Origin: an uncultured Lachnospiraceae bacterium
Lineage (GTDB): Bacteria; Bacillota; Clostridia; Lachnospirales; Lachnospiraceae
DNA length: 57,270 bases
Assembly: GCA_902476265.1 (NCBI GenBank)
Contig: CABSCP010000031.1
Location: forward strand, 1 to 57,270
Direction: 5' to 3'
Each line of letters begins with the position of its first letter. The stretch's first letter is position 1. A model generated the notes under the pieces. That model made no database searches, was not told the origin of the DNA, and was given only the letters and a program-made list of their open reading frames with translations. The position numbers were made by a program, and so were the translations under genes. Below are positions 23,744 through 31,947 of the stretch, in pieces.

Positions 23744-25687
23744 ATGAAACCGGAACTCCGATTTGAAACAAAGATGGTATGCATGGCGGATCCGGGACAG
23801 GAAGCTTCTGTCCCGGATCTGATGGGCAGTTTGATTTTACAGAACAATCTGGAATTTCATCTGGACGATCCGGAGGAAATTTATGCGGGTTACGGCAGAT
23901 GCAAAAATGCTTATCCCTACCGTCAACAGAACTGCTATAACAGAAAATTGCAGGACAGGGAGATGGAAACGGCGGTTTTGGAAAATGATTTTCTGCAGGC
24001 CGTTTTTTTGCCGAAGCTTGGCGGCAGGCTGTGGAGCCTTTGGGACAAAAAGGCGGGGAAAAATCTTCTTTATACCAATGACGTGATCCGCTTCAGTAAC
24101 CTGGCCGTACGTAACGCCTGGTTTTCCGGCGGCGTGGAATGGAACATGGGGGTGATCGGACACACCCCTTTTACCGTTGCGCCGCTTTTTACGGCGATCA
24201 TCGAAGATGACGGAACGCCGGTGCTGCGGATGTACGAATATGAGAGGATCAGAGGGGCCGTTTATCAGATGGACTTCTGGCTGGGGGAAAAGGACCGGTT
24301 TCTGAACGCCAGAATGCGGATTACCAACGATACGGATGAAACGATCCCCATGTACTGGTGGAGCAATATGGCTGTACCGGAGCAGAAAGGGGGCAGAATT
24401 ATTGTCCCTGCCAGGCAGGCGTATACTTATAAGGACGGCGGCGTTTTTAAGGTGGAAATTCCCATAGTGGACGGGGTGGATATCACCCGTTACGAAAATA
24501 TCCCGTCCTCTGTGGACTACTTTTTTGATATTCCCCGGGACTGCCCCAAATATATCGCCCATGTGGACAGGAACGGATACGGTCTCTTACAGATGTCCAC
24601 CATGCGGCAGCAGTCCAGAAAACTTTTTTCCTGGGGGCATAAGCGCGCTGCGGATCATTGGCAGGAGTTCCTGACGGAAAACGGGGGCCGGTATGTGGAG
24701 ATACAGGCAGGCCTGCCCAAAACCCAATATGGCTGTCTGCCCATGCCGCCTCATACGAAGTGGGAGTGGATGGAGCGCTACGGTGCGCTGCAGCTTTCCG
24801 GGGAAGAGACTGAGATGGACTTTGAACCGCTCAGAGACAGGCTCACAGAGCAGGTAACAGGGGAATGCGCATGGCAGGAAATGGAGGAGATTCTCCTCCA
24901 TACAGAAGAAATGGCTGAAAAAAAGGCAAAACTCATATATTCGGGAAGCCGTTGCGCCGCCCTTCATGATGCGGTGAGAAAGTGGGAAGGAAAGACTGTC
25001 CTGCCCGCCCATCTGGATTTCGGTTCGATCGGAGAAGAGCAACGCCGATGGATTGCTTTTCTGGAAACGGGGAATTTTCCCAAACAGAAACCGTCGGACG
25101 CGCTCGGGGACTTTCTGACGGAAGAGGCATTTTTGGATCGTTTGCTGGAAACGATGCCCCAAAATGAGGACAACTGGTATGCACACTATCAGCTGGGGCT
25201 TTTTTGGTTCCGACGGGAGGAATGGGAAAAGGCCGGAGAGAGCTTTGAAAAATCCGTCCGGCTATCCGAGAATCCGTGGACCTGTCACGGGCTGGCCAGC
25301 GTCCGATATGTGCTGGGTTGTCCCAAAGAGGCCGCCGCTGCCATGACCCGTGGAATCGCCATGAGGACAGAAGATCTTTCCTATGTAAAAGAAGGCTTCA
25401 AACTGCTTCTTCTTTGTGAAGCCTTTTCGGAACTGCTGGAATTGAATGAAACGCTTCCGGAAGAAACAGCCCGGGAGAGCAGGATTTGTTTTGACCGCAT
25501 TTATGCGTTATATCAAACCGGAAAAACCGGGGAAGCTTATGCACTTTTATGCGCGGGCGAAGGACTGGTGCCAGATGACGTGCGGGAAGGGGAAACTTCT
25601 GTCGGGAGCCTCTGGCAGGAAATGCACCGGAAACTTTTCGGGACGGAGGAAGAAATTCCTTATCGATTTGACTTTACAGCGGTATAA
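23744..25687 (+). CDS. DUF5107 protein with C-terminal TPR repeats
   Basis: A 647-residue protein. The N-terminal part (about 15-320) resembles DUF5107, a galactose-mutarotase-like beta-sandwich: LPKLGGRLWSLWDKKAGKNL, WFSGGVEWNMGVIGHT, and WWSNMAVPEQ are its hallmarks. The C-terminal 200 residues are helical with TPR-like units (WYAHYQLGLFWFRREEWEKA). The domain is known next to glycoside hydrolases and is thought to act on sugars, but its reaction is not established to my knowledge. Start 23744 follows AGGAGG by 7 bases; the open frame upstream to 23591 overlaps GH35 and the promoter. It probably works with GH35 on the imported glycan. Confidence 0.82.
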   Translation: MKPELRFETKMVCMADPGQEASVPDLMGSLILQNNLEFHLDDPEEIYAGYGRCKNAYPYRQQNCYNRKLQDREMETAVLENDFLQAVFLPKLGGRLWSLWDKKAGKNLLYTNDVIRFSNLAVRNAWFSGGVEWNMGVIGHTPFTVAPLFTAIIEDDGTPVLRMYEYERIRGAVYQMDFWLGEKDRFLNARMRITNDTDETIPMYWWSNMAVPEQKGGRIIVPARQAYTYKDGGVFKVEIPIVDGVDITRYENIPSSVDYFFDIPRDCPKYIAHVDRNGYGLLQMSTMRQQSRKLFSWGHKRAADHWQEFLTENGGRYVEIQAGLPKTQYGCLPMPPHTKWEWMERYGALQLSGEETEMDFEPLRDRLTEQVTGECAWQEMEEILLHTEEMAEKKAKLIYSGSRCAALHDAVRKWEGKTVLPAHLDFGSIGEEQRRWIAFLETGNFPKQKPSDALGDFLTEEAFLDRLLETMPQNEDNWYAHYQLGLFWFRREEWEKAGESFEKSVRLSENPWTCHGLASVRYVLGCPKEAAAAMTRGIAMRTEDLSYVKEGFKLLLLCEAFSELLELNETLPEETARESRICFDRIYALYQTGKTGEAYALLCAGEGLVPDDVREGETSVGSLWQEMHRKLFGTEEEIPYRFDFTAV

Positions 25688-25728
25688 TGTTTTTGTAGAT
25701 ACAAACGGACAAAAATGGGAGGAGCAGG

Positions 25729-25772
25729 AGAAGAGGATAGAGCCGGGACAGGCACTGGTCCTCTTCTATTTT
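25729..25772 (+). terminator. Terminator between convergent genes
   Basis: AGAAGAGGA (25729-25737) pairs perfectly with TCCTCTTCT (25759-25767), followed by ATTTTC. It lies between the DUF5107 gene and the stop of the minus-strand AraC gene. Confidence 0.6.
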
Positions 25773-26650
25773 CTGAATGTAGCAATTTCAGAGGAATAGG
25801 AAGTCTGATTTTTAAAAGACCGGGGACTGGTTCCGTAGTATTTTTTAAACTCGGAAGAAAAGTGTTCCGGGGAAGAATAGCCCAGCGTTTCGGCGATGGA
25901 GGTGATGCTTCTGTCCCTTTCCCCCAGAAGAATGGCCGCCGCGGACATACGGGCTTCCGCCTTTTTCTGCTGAAAAGTATTGCCATAGTACTCCAGGAGA
26001 AGGCGCTGGGTCTGCCGGGGAGAAAGATTCAGACGGCGGGCAAGCTCCTCCAGGGAAAGATGACTATATTCATACAGAAAATATTCTTCGATGATGACGG
26101 ATTTGCCGCTGTCAGAATCGGGGATGGAATCTGTCTTTGTCTTTCCCGGGGTTTGCTCATAGCTTCTGACCAGGGAAAGAATGAGCTGGGAAAGTAAAAG
26201 TTCTGCCTGGAGAAGATAACCGGTGCGCCGCCGTTCCAGTTCTTCAAACAGTTGTTTTACGAGAACGATGATGCCCTGGCTGTCATTGCCATACCAGAAA
26301 GGCATCGCCAAAAAGATGTCCATGAGCGGAGTGGGCATCTTTTTTGTGTGAGGGCTGCGCACTTTCAGATAAATACAGTATTCCTGCATGGGATCCCGGG
26401 GAATGGGAGTCTGGGCGTGCCGCACATGAGGGCCCGTCACATAAACCGTATTGGGACCGATTTCGCAGAAGGCGCCGTCGGCTTCCAGCTTCCCGTATCC
26501 TGTAGGAATGCAGTGGATTTCATAGCAGCCGCTGCCGTGGCTGTGGGATGGAATGGTTCGTGTAAAGCGCTCAAATACAATGTTTAAGGCGTCGAACCGA
26601 TAACCTTCAAGTGAGAAATGAATATTCGGGTCGGAATATTTTGTCTGCAT
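25766..26650 (-). CDS. AraC-family regulator
   Basis: A 294-residue regulator. An N-terminal cupin-like half (about 25-120: TIPSHSHGSGCYEIHCIPTG and the following CEIGPNTVYVTGPHV) would bind the inducer. The AraC DNA-binding domain (about 185-290) has LSLEELARRLNLSPRQTQRL and ITSIAETLGYSSPEHFSSEF. AAAAGGAG precedes the ATG. It is divergent from the alcohol dehydrogenase gene at 26904 and probably controls that fucose-related set. Confidence 0.9.
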   Translation of the reverse strand: MQTKYSDPNIHFSLEGYRFDALNIVFERFTRTIPSHSHGSGCYEIHCIPTGYGKLEADGAFCEIGPNTVYVTGPHVRHAQTPIPRDPMQEYCIYLKVRSPHTKKMPTPLMDIFLAMPFWYGNDSQGIIVLVKQLFEELERRRTGYLLQAELLLSQLILSLVRSYEQTPGKTKTDSIPDSDSGKSVIIEEYFLYEYSHLSLEELARRLNLSPRQTQRLLLEYYGNTFQQKKAEARMSAAAILLGERDRSITSIAETLGYSSPEHFSSEFKKYYGTSPRSFKNQTSYSSEIATFRK

Positions 26651-26832
26651 ATAGGATCTCCTTTTCGGACTGACATTTGTATTTTATCACATGACAGCTC
26701 CCGCATACAAGAGGCACCCCTGCTGTGTACCCGGACGGATTGTGTGCTCGGACGGATACCCGAAGTGCTGTCAGGGAAAAGATACGAAAACACGACATGA
26801 TGATAGAAATGTGGACAGGTATTGCCCTTATA

Positions 26833-26891
26833 TTTTTCAGCGTTGTATCTTATAATCAAATCAGAGGCGGCCGAAAAAATACGCTGAAAAA
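26833..26891 (+). promoter_or_regulatory. Promoter and paired inverted repeat before the alcohol dehydrogenase
   Basis: TATAAT (26851-26856) is the likely -10 box. TTTTTCAGCGT (26833-26843) and ACGCTGAAAAA (26881-26891) form an 11-bp inverted repeat that brackets it; the right copy runs into the AAAAAAGGAG ribosome site. A short direct repeat CGGACGGAT occurs farther upstream at 26732 and 26749. Either could be a regulator site. Confidence 0.45.
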
Positions 26892-26903
26892 AGGAGAAGG
26901 GAA

Positions 26904-27968
26904 ATGGCGGTAAAAATGTTGATGAAAGGGGCTGTGCTGCCCGGAAACAGCACGGTGGAACTGAAAGATTTTGAGATTCCCAAACCGGGCCACGGGCAGG
27001 TGGTCGTTCAGACAAAGGCGACTACGATCTGCGGCAGCGATATCCGCTGTATTTACAGGGAACATACCGGAAAAGGGCCGGAAGGCTATATCCCGGGCAT
27101 GGCAGCAGGACATGAACCCTGCGGAATCATCGTGGAAGAGGGCGAGGGGTTAAGGCGTTTTAAAAAAGGAGACCGTGTGATCGTTTATCACATTTCAGGC
27201 TGCGGTGTCTGCAACGACTGCCGGCGGGGATACTATATTTCCTGCAAGAGCAAATTCCGTCAGGCATATGGATGGCAGAGAAACGGAGGAATGGCGCCTT
27301 ACATTCTTGCCGATGAAAAAGATCTGATCGAACTGCCGGACGAACTGACTTATAAAGACGGGGCGCAGGTGGCCTGCGGATTCGGAACGGTTTATGAAGC
27401 CATTGAAAAAATAGGAATCAGCGGAAATGACGCGGTCCTTGTCACAGGGCTGGGACCTGTCGGACTTGCCGCTCTGATGCTGGCAAAAGCGCTGGGGGCA
27501 AACAAACTGATCGGTGTGGAAATGAATGAATACCGGATCGAACTGGCAAAAAGACTGGGACTGGTGGACGAGGTGTTCGCACCCGGAGAGGATACCCTGG
27601 AAAAAATTCTGGAGGTCACCGGCGGGAAAGGTGTGGAGCGGGCAATCGATGCCAGCGCAAACGATGCAGGCAGGCAGCTGGCGATCCGGGCGACCCGGGA
27701 ATGGGGAAAAATCGCATTTGTGGGAGAGGGCGGAACCTGTACCTTCAACCCCAGCCCTGACATCATTCACGGACAGAAAACGATTTACGGTTCCTGGGTG
27801 ACCTCTCTTTGGAGAATGGAAGAGCTGGTGGAACGTCTGGTCCGCTGGAACATTCACCCGGAAGATCTGATCACCCATGAATTTCCGCTGGAAAAAGCCG
27901 GAGAAGCATACAGCCTGATGGCCGGCGGTCAGTGCGGTAAGGTAGCGGTGGTATTTGGGGAGGATTGA
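26904..27968 (+). CDS. Zinc-dependent medium-chain alcohol dehydrogenase
   Basis: A 354-residue NAD(P)-dependent dehydrogenase. Catalytic zinc ligands are C43 in CGSDIR and H70-E71 in GHEPCG; the structural zinc has C100, C103, C106 and C114 (SGCGVCNDCRRGYYISC). The nucleotide fold has VTGLGPVGLAALMLAKALGA. The layout is like threonine or polyol dehydrogenases, so a sugar or polyol is a fair guess. It leads a run of genes with an aldo/keto reductase, fucose mutarotase and fucosidase, so it may act on fucose or a product such as lactaldehyde. It overlaps nothing, and the next gene starts 5 bases after its stop. Confidence 0.9.
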   Translation: MAVKMLMKGAVLPGNSTVELKDFEIPKPGHGQVVVQTKATTICGSDIRCIYREHTGKGPEGYIPGMAAGHEPCGIIVEEGEGLRRFKKGDRVIVYHISGCGVCNDCRRGYYISCKSKFRQAYGWQRNGGMAPYILADEKDLIELPDELTYKDGAQVACGFGTVYEAIEKIGISGNDAVLVTGLGPVGLAALMLAKALGANKLIGVEMNEYRIELAKRLGLVDEVFAPGEDTLEKILEVTGGKGVERAIDASANDAGRQLAIRATREWGKIAFVGEGGTCTFNPSPDIIHGQKTIYGSWVTSLWRMEELVERLVRWNIHPEDLITHEFPLEKAGEAYSLMAGGQCGKVAVVFGED

Positions 27969-27972
27969 GACG

Positions 27973-28995
27973 ATGAGCATGACAGTGGATCAAAAGAAGA
28001 TTCCCAGACGCAAGCTATATACGGGAGAAGAAATCCCGGCAATCGGTATCGGCACCTTTGGTTCCGATAAATACGATGCGGCGCAGGTTTCGGAAGCGGT
28101 GTATGGGGCAATCAAATGCGGTTACAGGCTGGTAGACTGTGCGGCGGTTTATCAGAATGAGGACAAGATCGGTGCGGTTTTAAAGCGGGTGACGGAGGAA
28201 GGGATTGTAAGCAGAAAAGAACTCTTTGTTACGTCCAAAGTATGGAATGACAGACATAAGGAAGTCATTGCCTCCTGCCGCCAGAGCCAGCGGGATTTGC
28301 AGCTGGATGTGATCGACCTGTATTTCGTCCACTGGCCTTTTCCCAATTACCATGCGCCGGGCTGCTCCGGAGATTCCAGAAATCCGGATTCCAGGCCTTT
28401 TTCCCTGGAAGAGTTCATGGCGACCTGGAGACAATGTGAAGAGCTGGTGAAAATGGGGCTGGTTCGTTATATCGGGATGTCTAATATGACGGTTGCCAAA
28501 CTCAAAGCTGTCCTTCCCCTGTGTGAGATACAGCCTGCCGCCCTGGAAATGGAATGCCATCCTTCTTTTCAGCAGCAGGAGCTGTATGATTTCGCGGTGC
28601 GGCATCAAATTGTGCCGATCGGCTATTGTCCCATCGGTTCCCCGTCCCGTCCGGAACGTGACCGGACGCAGGAGGATGTGGCGGATACCCGAATGCCGGA
28701 AATCGTGGAAATTGCAAAGGCCCATCAGGTGCATCCCGCAATCATCTGCCTGAAATGGGCGGTACAGAGAGGACAGATTCCGATCCCCTTTTCCGTGAAA
28801 GAACCCCAGTATTTTTCCAACTTAAAATGCGTTACACAAGATCCGCTGACGGAGCAGGAAATGGAAATCATTCGGAGTGCGGATCAAAACTGCCGACTGA
28901 TCAAAGGGCAGGTCTTTCTCTGGGAAGGCGCAAAAGGCTGGGAAGATTTGTGGGACGTGGAAGGAATCATTACAAAATCAAATACCCCGATATAA
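27973..28995 (+). CDS. Aldo/keto reductase
   Basis: A 340-residue NADPH-dependent reductase of the classical AKR barrel. The tetrad is D55, Y60 in CAAVYQNED, K89 in TSKVWNDRH and H120 in YFVHWPFP. VRYIGMSNM is the cofactor-loop segment, and residues 268-280 (IPIPFSVKEPQYFSNL) bind the phosphate. GGGAGG precedes the ATG at 27973; an in-frame TTG at 27955 overlaps the dehydrogenase gene. The last codons lie in the first arm of a hairpin element (28978-29011). With the dehydrogenase it could interconvert fucose with an alditol or reduce lactaldehyde; the true substrate is unknown. Confidence 0.9.
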   Translation: MSMTVDQKKIPRRKLYTGEEIPAIGIGTFGSDKYDAAQVSEAVYGAIKCGYRLVDCAAVYQNEDKIGAVLKRVTEEGIVSRKELFVTSKVWNDRHKEVIASCRQSQRDLQLDVIDLYFVHWPFPNYHAPGCSGDSRNPDSRPFSLEEFMATWRQCEELVKMGLVRYIGMSNMTVAKLKAVLPLCEIQPAALEMECHPSFQQQELYDFAVRHQIVPIGYCPIGSPSRPERDRTQEDVADTRMPEIVEIAKAHQVHPAIICLKWAVQRGQIPIPFSVKEPQYFSNLKCVTQDPLTEQEMEIIRSADQNCRLIKGQVFLWEGAKGWEDLWDVEGIITKSNTPI

Positions 28996-29068
28996 ACAAC
29001 GGGGTATTTGACCATCGCGGCAGTCGCCAGATATCCATGCGAGCATGGCTACTTGGCTCGTTGCTCGC
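28978..29068. repeat. Multi-hairpin intergenic element
   Basis: TCAAATACCCCG (28978-28989) pairs perfectly with CGGGGTATTTGA (29000-29011). Then CCATGC/GCATGG (29035-29048) and, as an alternative, GCGAGCA (29039-29045) with TGCTCGC (29062-29068). The first arm covers the last codons of the aldo/keto reductase, whose stop is in the loop. The first stem has no uridine tract on either strand. It looks like a structured GC-rich intergenic repeat rather than a plain terminator. Confidence 0.55.
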
Positions 29069-29097
29069 GGGAATAGAAACAGTTGGAGGAAGGTTAT

Positions 29098-29538
29098 ATG
29101 CTGAAAGGAATACCAAAAATTTTATCGCCGGAATTATTAAAAGTATTGTGTGAAATGGGGCACAGCGACCGCATTGTGATTGCGGACGGCAATTTCCCGG
29201 CAGAGTCGATCGGAAAGAACGCAAAAGTGATCCGGATGGACGGGCATGGCGTGTGTGAGATTCTGGAGGCAATTTTACAATTATTTCCGTTGGATACCTA
29301 TGTGGAACATCCCGTTTCGCTCATGGAAGTCATGGCAGGAGATCCGGTGGAAACCCCCATCTGGGAGCAGTATGAGAAAATCGTGGGCAGGGCGGATGAA
29401 CGGGGCGCAGCCGCCATCGGGCAGATAGAACGGTTTCGGTTCTATGAAGAAGCGCGCAGCGCTTATGCCGTGATCGCAACCGGGGAGACCGCTTTATATG
29501 CAAATGTAATGCTGCAGAAAGGGGTGGTGACGGAGTGA
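29098..29538 (+). CDS. fucU: L-fucose mutarotase (RbsD/FucU family)
   Basis: A 146-residue cytoplasmic protein of the RbsD/FucU family, which interconverts the alpha and beta forms of fucose (or ribose). MGHSDRIVIADGNFP holds the catalytic H22 and D30, and the C-terminal ALYANVMLQKGV is the family's ring-binding end. The length fits FucU. GGAGG lies before the ATG at 29098; a start at 29083 would sit over the ribosome site. Its stop overlaps the GTG start of the GH29 fucosidase, which supports fucose over ribose. FucI, FucK and FucA are not in the window. Confidence 0.88.
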   Translation: MLKGIPKILSPELLKVLCEMGHSDRIVIADGNFPAESIGKNAKVIRMDGHGVCEILEAILQLFPLDTYVEHPVSLMEVMAGDPVETPIWEQYEKIVGRADERGAAAIGQIERFRFYEEARSAYAVIATGETALYANVMLQKGVVTE

Positions 29539-30980
29539 AAAAGGAATTTGAAGCAACCTTTGAATCGCTGCGGACGTATGAATGTCCGGAATGGTTTCGG
29601 GATGTAAAATTCGGGATCTGGAGCCACTGGGGGCCGCAGAGTGTTCCCATGTGCGGGGACTGGTATGCCCGGAACATGTACGTACAGGGAAGCCCCCAGT
29701 ATAACTACCATGTGAGACACTACGGACATCCTTCCGAGTTTGGTTATAAAGATATCTGTGCGCTGTGGAAAGCCGAAAAATTTAATCCGGAAGAGCTGAT
29801 GGACTTATATTATCGGGCGGGAGCCAGGTATTTTGTGGCACAGGCCATGCATCATGACAATTTTTTCAATTACGGGTCAAAGGTGAACCGGTTTAATTCC
29901 GTCAATATGGGGCCCGGCAAGGATATCTGCGCCCTGTGGAAAGCGGCGGCGGATGCATACCATATGCCCTTTGGACTGACGGAGCATCTGGGCGCTTCTT
30001 TTTCCTGGTGGATCACCAATAAAGGAGCCGACAGCTATGGGCCCTATAAAGGAGTCCCCTATGACGGCAATGATCCGGACTGGGCCTCCTTTTACCATGA
30101 GAATCAGGAACATATCATTCCGGGAGACACCACAGGGAAAATGGCTCAGTGGCTCACCGGAAATAAAAAGTTTCATCAATACTGGCTGGACACCATGAAG
30201 GAACTGGTGGAGACATTCCACCCGGATCTGCTTTATTCGGACAGCGGTCTGCCCTTTGAGGAAGAAGGCTATCAGCCCGGCCTTGAGGCGGTGGCCTGCC
30301 TGTATAACGATTCCATCGCAAGAAACGGGGAAAACAGGGAGGTTTACACCCAGAAGAACCGATCGGATGAAATTTACAGAACGGGCGTTTTGGACATCGA
30401 AAAGAGCCAGCTTCCCGGCATCCAGCCCTACCCCTGGCAGACGGATACTTGTATCGGCAACTGGTTTTATGATGCAAAACAGGTTTATAAAAAACCGGAA
30501 CAGATCATAGAAATGCTGGTGGATATCATTTCGAAAAACGGCACCATGCTTTTGAATGTACTGCAGCGTCCCGACGGTTCCATTGACCGGGAAGCGCGGT
30601 TTATTCTGGAGGAACTGGCAGGCTGGTTTTCCGTCTGCAGCGAAGCGGTTTACGGCACAAGGTCCTGGCGTGTTTTCGGAGAAGGGGATACCCGGGTGAC
30701 GATTGACGGCTTCAAAGAAGAAAGGACAGAGTGGAATTCGTCGGATTTCCGGTTTACGAAAAAAGGAAAGGTGCTCTATGCTTTTGTGATGAAAGTCCCG
30801 GATAACCGGGCAGCGGTGATCAAATCTCTGACACAGCGGGAAAAGGTGAAGTCTGTCAGGCTGCTGGGAACCGGAGAGGTTCCATACGCCCAGAACTTCG
30901 GCGTGTTGACCGTGAAACTTCCGGAACAGCTTCCCACACCCTATACCAATTGTCTGGCAATTGAATTGGAAGAATGTTAA
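29535..30980 (+). CDS. Alpha-L-fucosidase, GH29
   Basis: A 481-residue retaining alpha-L-fucosidase. KFGIWSHWGPQSVP, ARYFVAQAMHHDNF and FGLTEHLGASFSWW are GH29 barrel segments, and D236 in LLYSDSGLPF is the expected nucleophile. The C-terminal beta domain (about 370-480) has the GLRSWRVFGEG-like stretch (GTRSWRVFGEGDTR). No signal peptide, so it acts on imported fucosylated sugars. It starts with GTG, which overlaps the TGA of fucU, showing translational coupling: the fucose released is passed to the mutarotase. The acid/base is not conserved in GH29 and is not assigned. Confidence 0.93.
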   Translation: MKKEFEATFESLRTYECPEWFRDVKFGIWSHWGPQSVPMCGDWYARNMYVQGSPQYNYHVRHYGHPSEFGYKDICALWKAEKFNPEELMDLYYRAGARYFVAQAMHHDNFFNYGSKVNRFNSVNMGPGKDICALWKAAADAYHMPFGLTEHLGASFSWWITNKGADSYGPYKGVPYDGNDPDWASFYHENQEHIIPGDTTGKMAQWLTGNKKFHQYWLDTMKELVETFHPDLLYSDSGLPFEEEGYQPGLEAVACLYNDSIARNGENREVYTQKNRSDEIYRTGVLDIEKSQLPGIQPYPWQTDTCIGNWFYDAKQVYKKPEQIIEMLVDIISKNGTMLLNVLQRPDGSIDREARFILEELAGWFSVCSEAVYGTRSWRVFGEGDTRVTIDGFKEERTEWNSSDFRFTKKGKVLYAFVMKVPDNRAAVIKSLTQREKVKSVRLLGTGEVPYAQNFGVLTVKLPEQLPTPYTNCLAIELEEC

Positions 30981-31007
30981 TATTGTAAAAAAGCGGGAGG
31001 TATCAGA

Positions 31008-31919
31008 ATGGGAATTAAGAAAAACGGAACCGTATGGACAGACATAAAAGGCGCGCCGATCCATGCCCACGGCGGTTACATTATTTTTTATGAAGGTTAT
31101 TACTACTGGTATGGGGAGGACAGACGGGAAAATTACTATGTCAGCTGTTACCGGTCCCAAAATCTTTCCGACTGGGAATTCAGAAGACATATTCTGACAA
31201 CGGATTCCCCCATGGAGGGATACCGGGTGCGGACAAAACTGCAGCTGACCGGTGAGAATGGGGGCAAGGTAAATCTGGAACGTCCCAAAGTTCTTTATAA
31301 TGAAAAGACGAAGGAATTTGTGCTGTGGGTCCATTTTGAAAACGGTACGGACTATCATGACGCGGCGGTGGGAATCGCCACCTGTGATAAGCCGGACGGA
31401 GAATTTGTCTACCATGGGCATTTTAATCCTTATGGCTATATGTCACGGGACTGCACGCTGTTTCAAGACGATGACGGAACCGCATATTTTATTTCAGCGG
31501 CCCGGGACAACGCGGACATGCATGTATACCGGCTGACGGAGGATTATAAAAATGTGGACTGTCTGGTTCATAAGCTGTGGCAGGGAGAGTACCGGGAAGC
31601 CCCGGCGGTGACAAAAATTGACGGGACTTACTACATGCTCACTTCCTTCTGCACCGGCTGGGCGCCCAATCAGGGGAAATATGCCTCCGCCGAATCCATG
31701 GAGGGCAGATGGAGTTCTTTGACCGGGATCGGGGACGAAACCACATATCTCAGCCAGCCCGCTTTTATTCTGCACAAGGATGGCAGAGTGCTGTATTTTG
31801 GAGACAGGTGGGGCGGAGACGGTGACAAATATTTTGAATCCGGCTACGTGGTTTATGAACTGGCACTGGAAAACGGGAAGCTGGTCATGAAATATTCGGA
31901 TGAAATCGATTTGGGATAA
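31008..31919 (+). CDS. GH43-like glycoside hydrolase
   Basis: A 303-residue five-bladed beta-propeller enzyme resembling GH43 (the galactanase-like or related branch). HAHGGYIIFYEGYYYWYGED near the start, YMSRDCTLFQDDDGTAYF in the middle and YREAPAVTKIDGTYYMLTS later are the three propeller segments that normally carry the base, pKa modulator and acid. The acid would be E in YREAP. It lacks a signal peptide and carries no C-terminal sandwich domain. GGGAGG precedes the ATG, 27 bases after the fucosidase. It could trim galactose or arabinose from the same glycan. Confidence 0.82.
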   Translation: MGIKKNGTVWTDIKGAPIHAHGGYIIFYEGYYYWYGEDRRENYYVSCYRSQNLSDWEFRRHILTTDSPMEGYRVRTKLQLTGENGGKVNLERPKVLYNEKTKEFVLWVHFENGTDYHDAAVGIATCDKPDGEFVYHGHFNPYGYMSRDCTLFQDDDGTAYFISAARDNADMHVYRLTEDYKNVDCLVHKLWQGEYREAPAVTKIDGTYYMLTSFCTGWAPNQGKYASAESMEGRWSSLTGIGDETTYLSQPAFILHKDGRVLYFGDRWGGDGDKYFESGYVVYELALENGKLVMKYSDEIDLG

Positions 31920-31947
31920 ACAGAAGGTACGATCCTGAAATACGATC

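Noticed and set aside
29877..31421. A 514-codon open frame on the minus strand opposite the fucosidase and GH43-like genes
   Set aside because: The + strand genes have clear catalytic motifs, ribosome sites and coupling. The antisense product has no recognisable domain and is rich in His, Phe and Ile, as expected from reading GC-skewed codons backwards.
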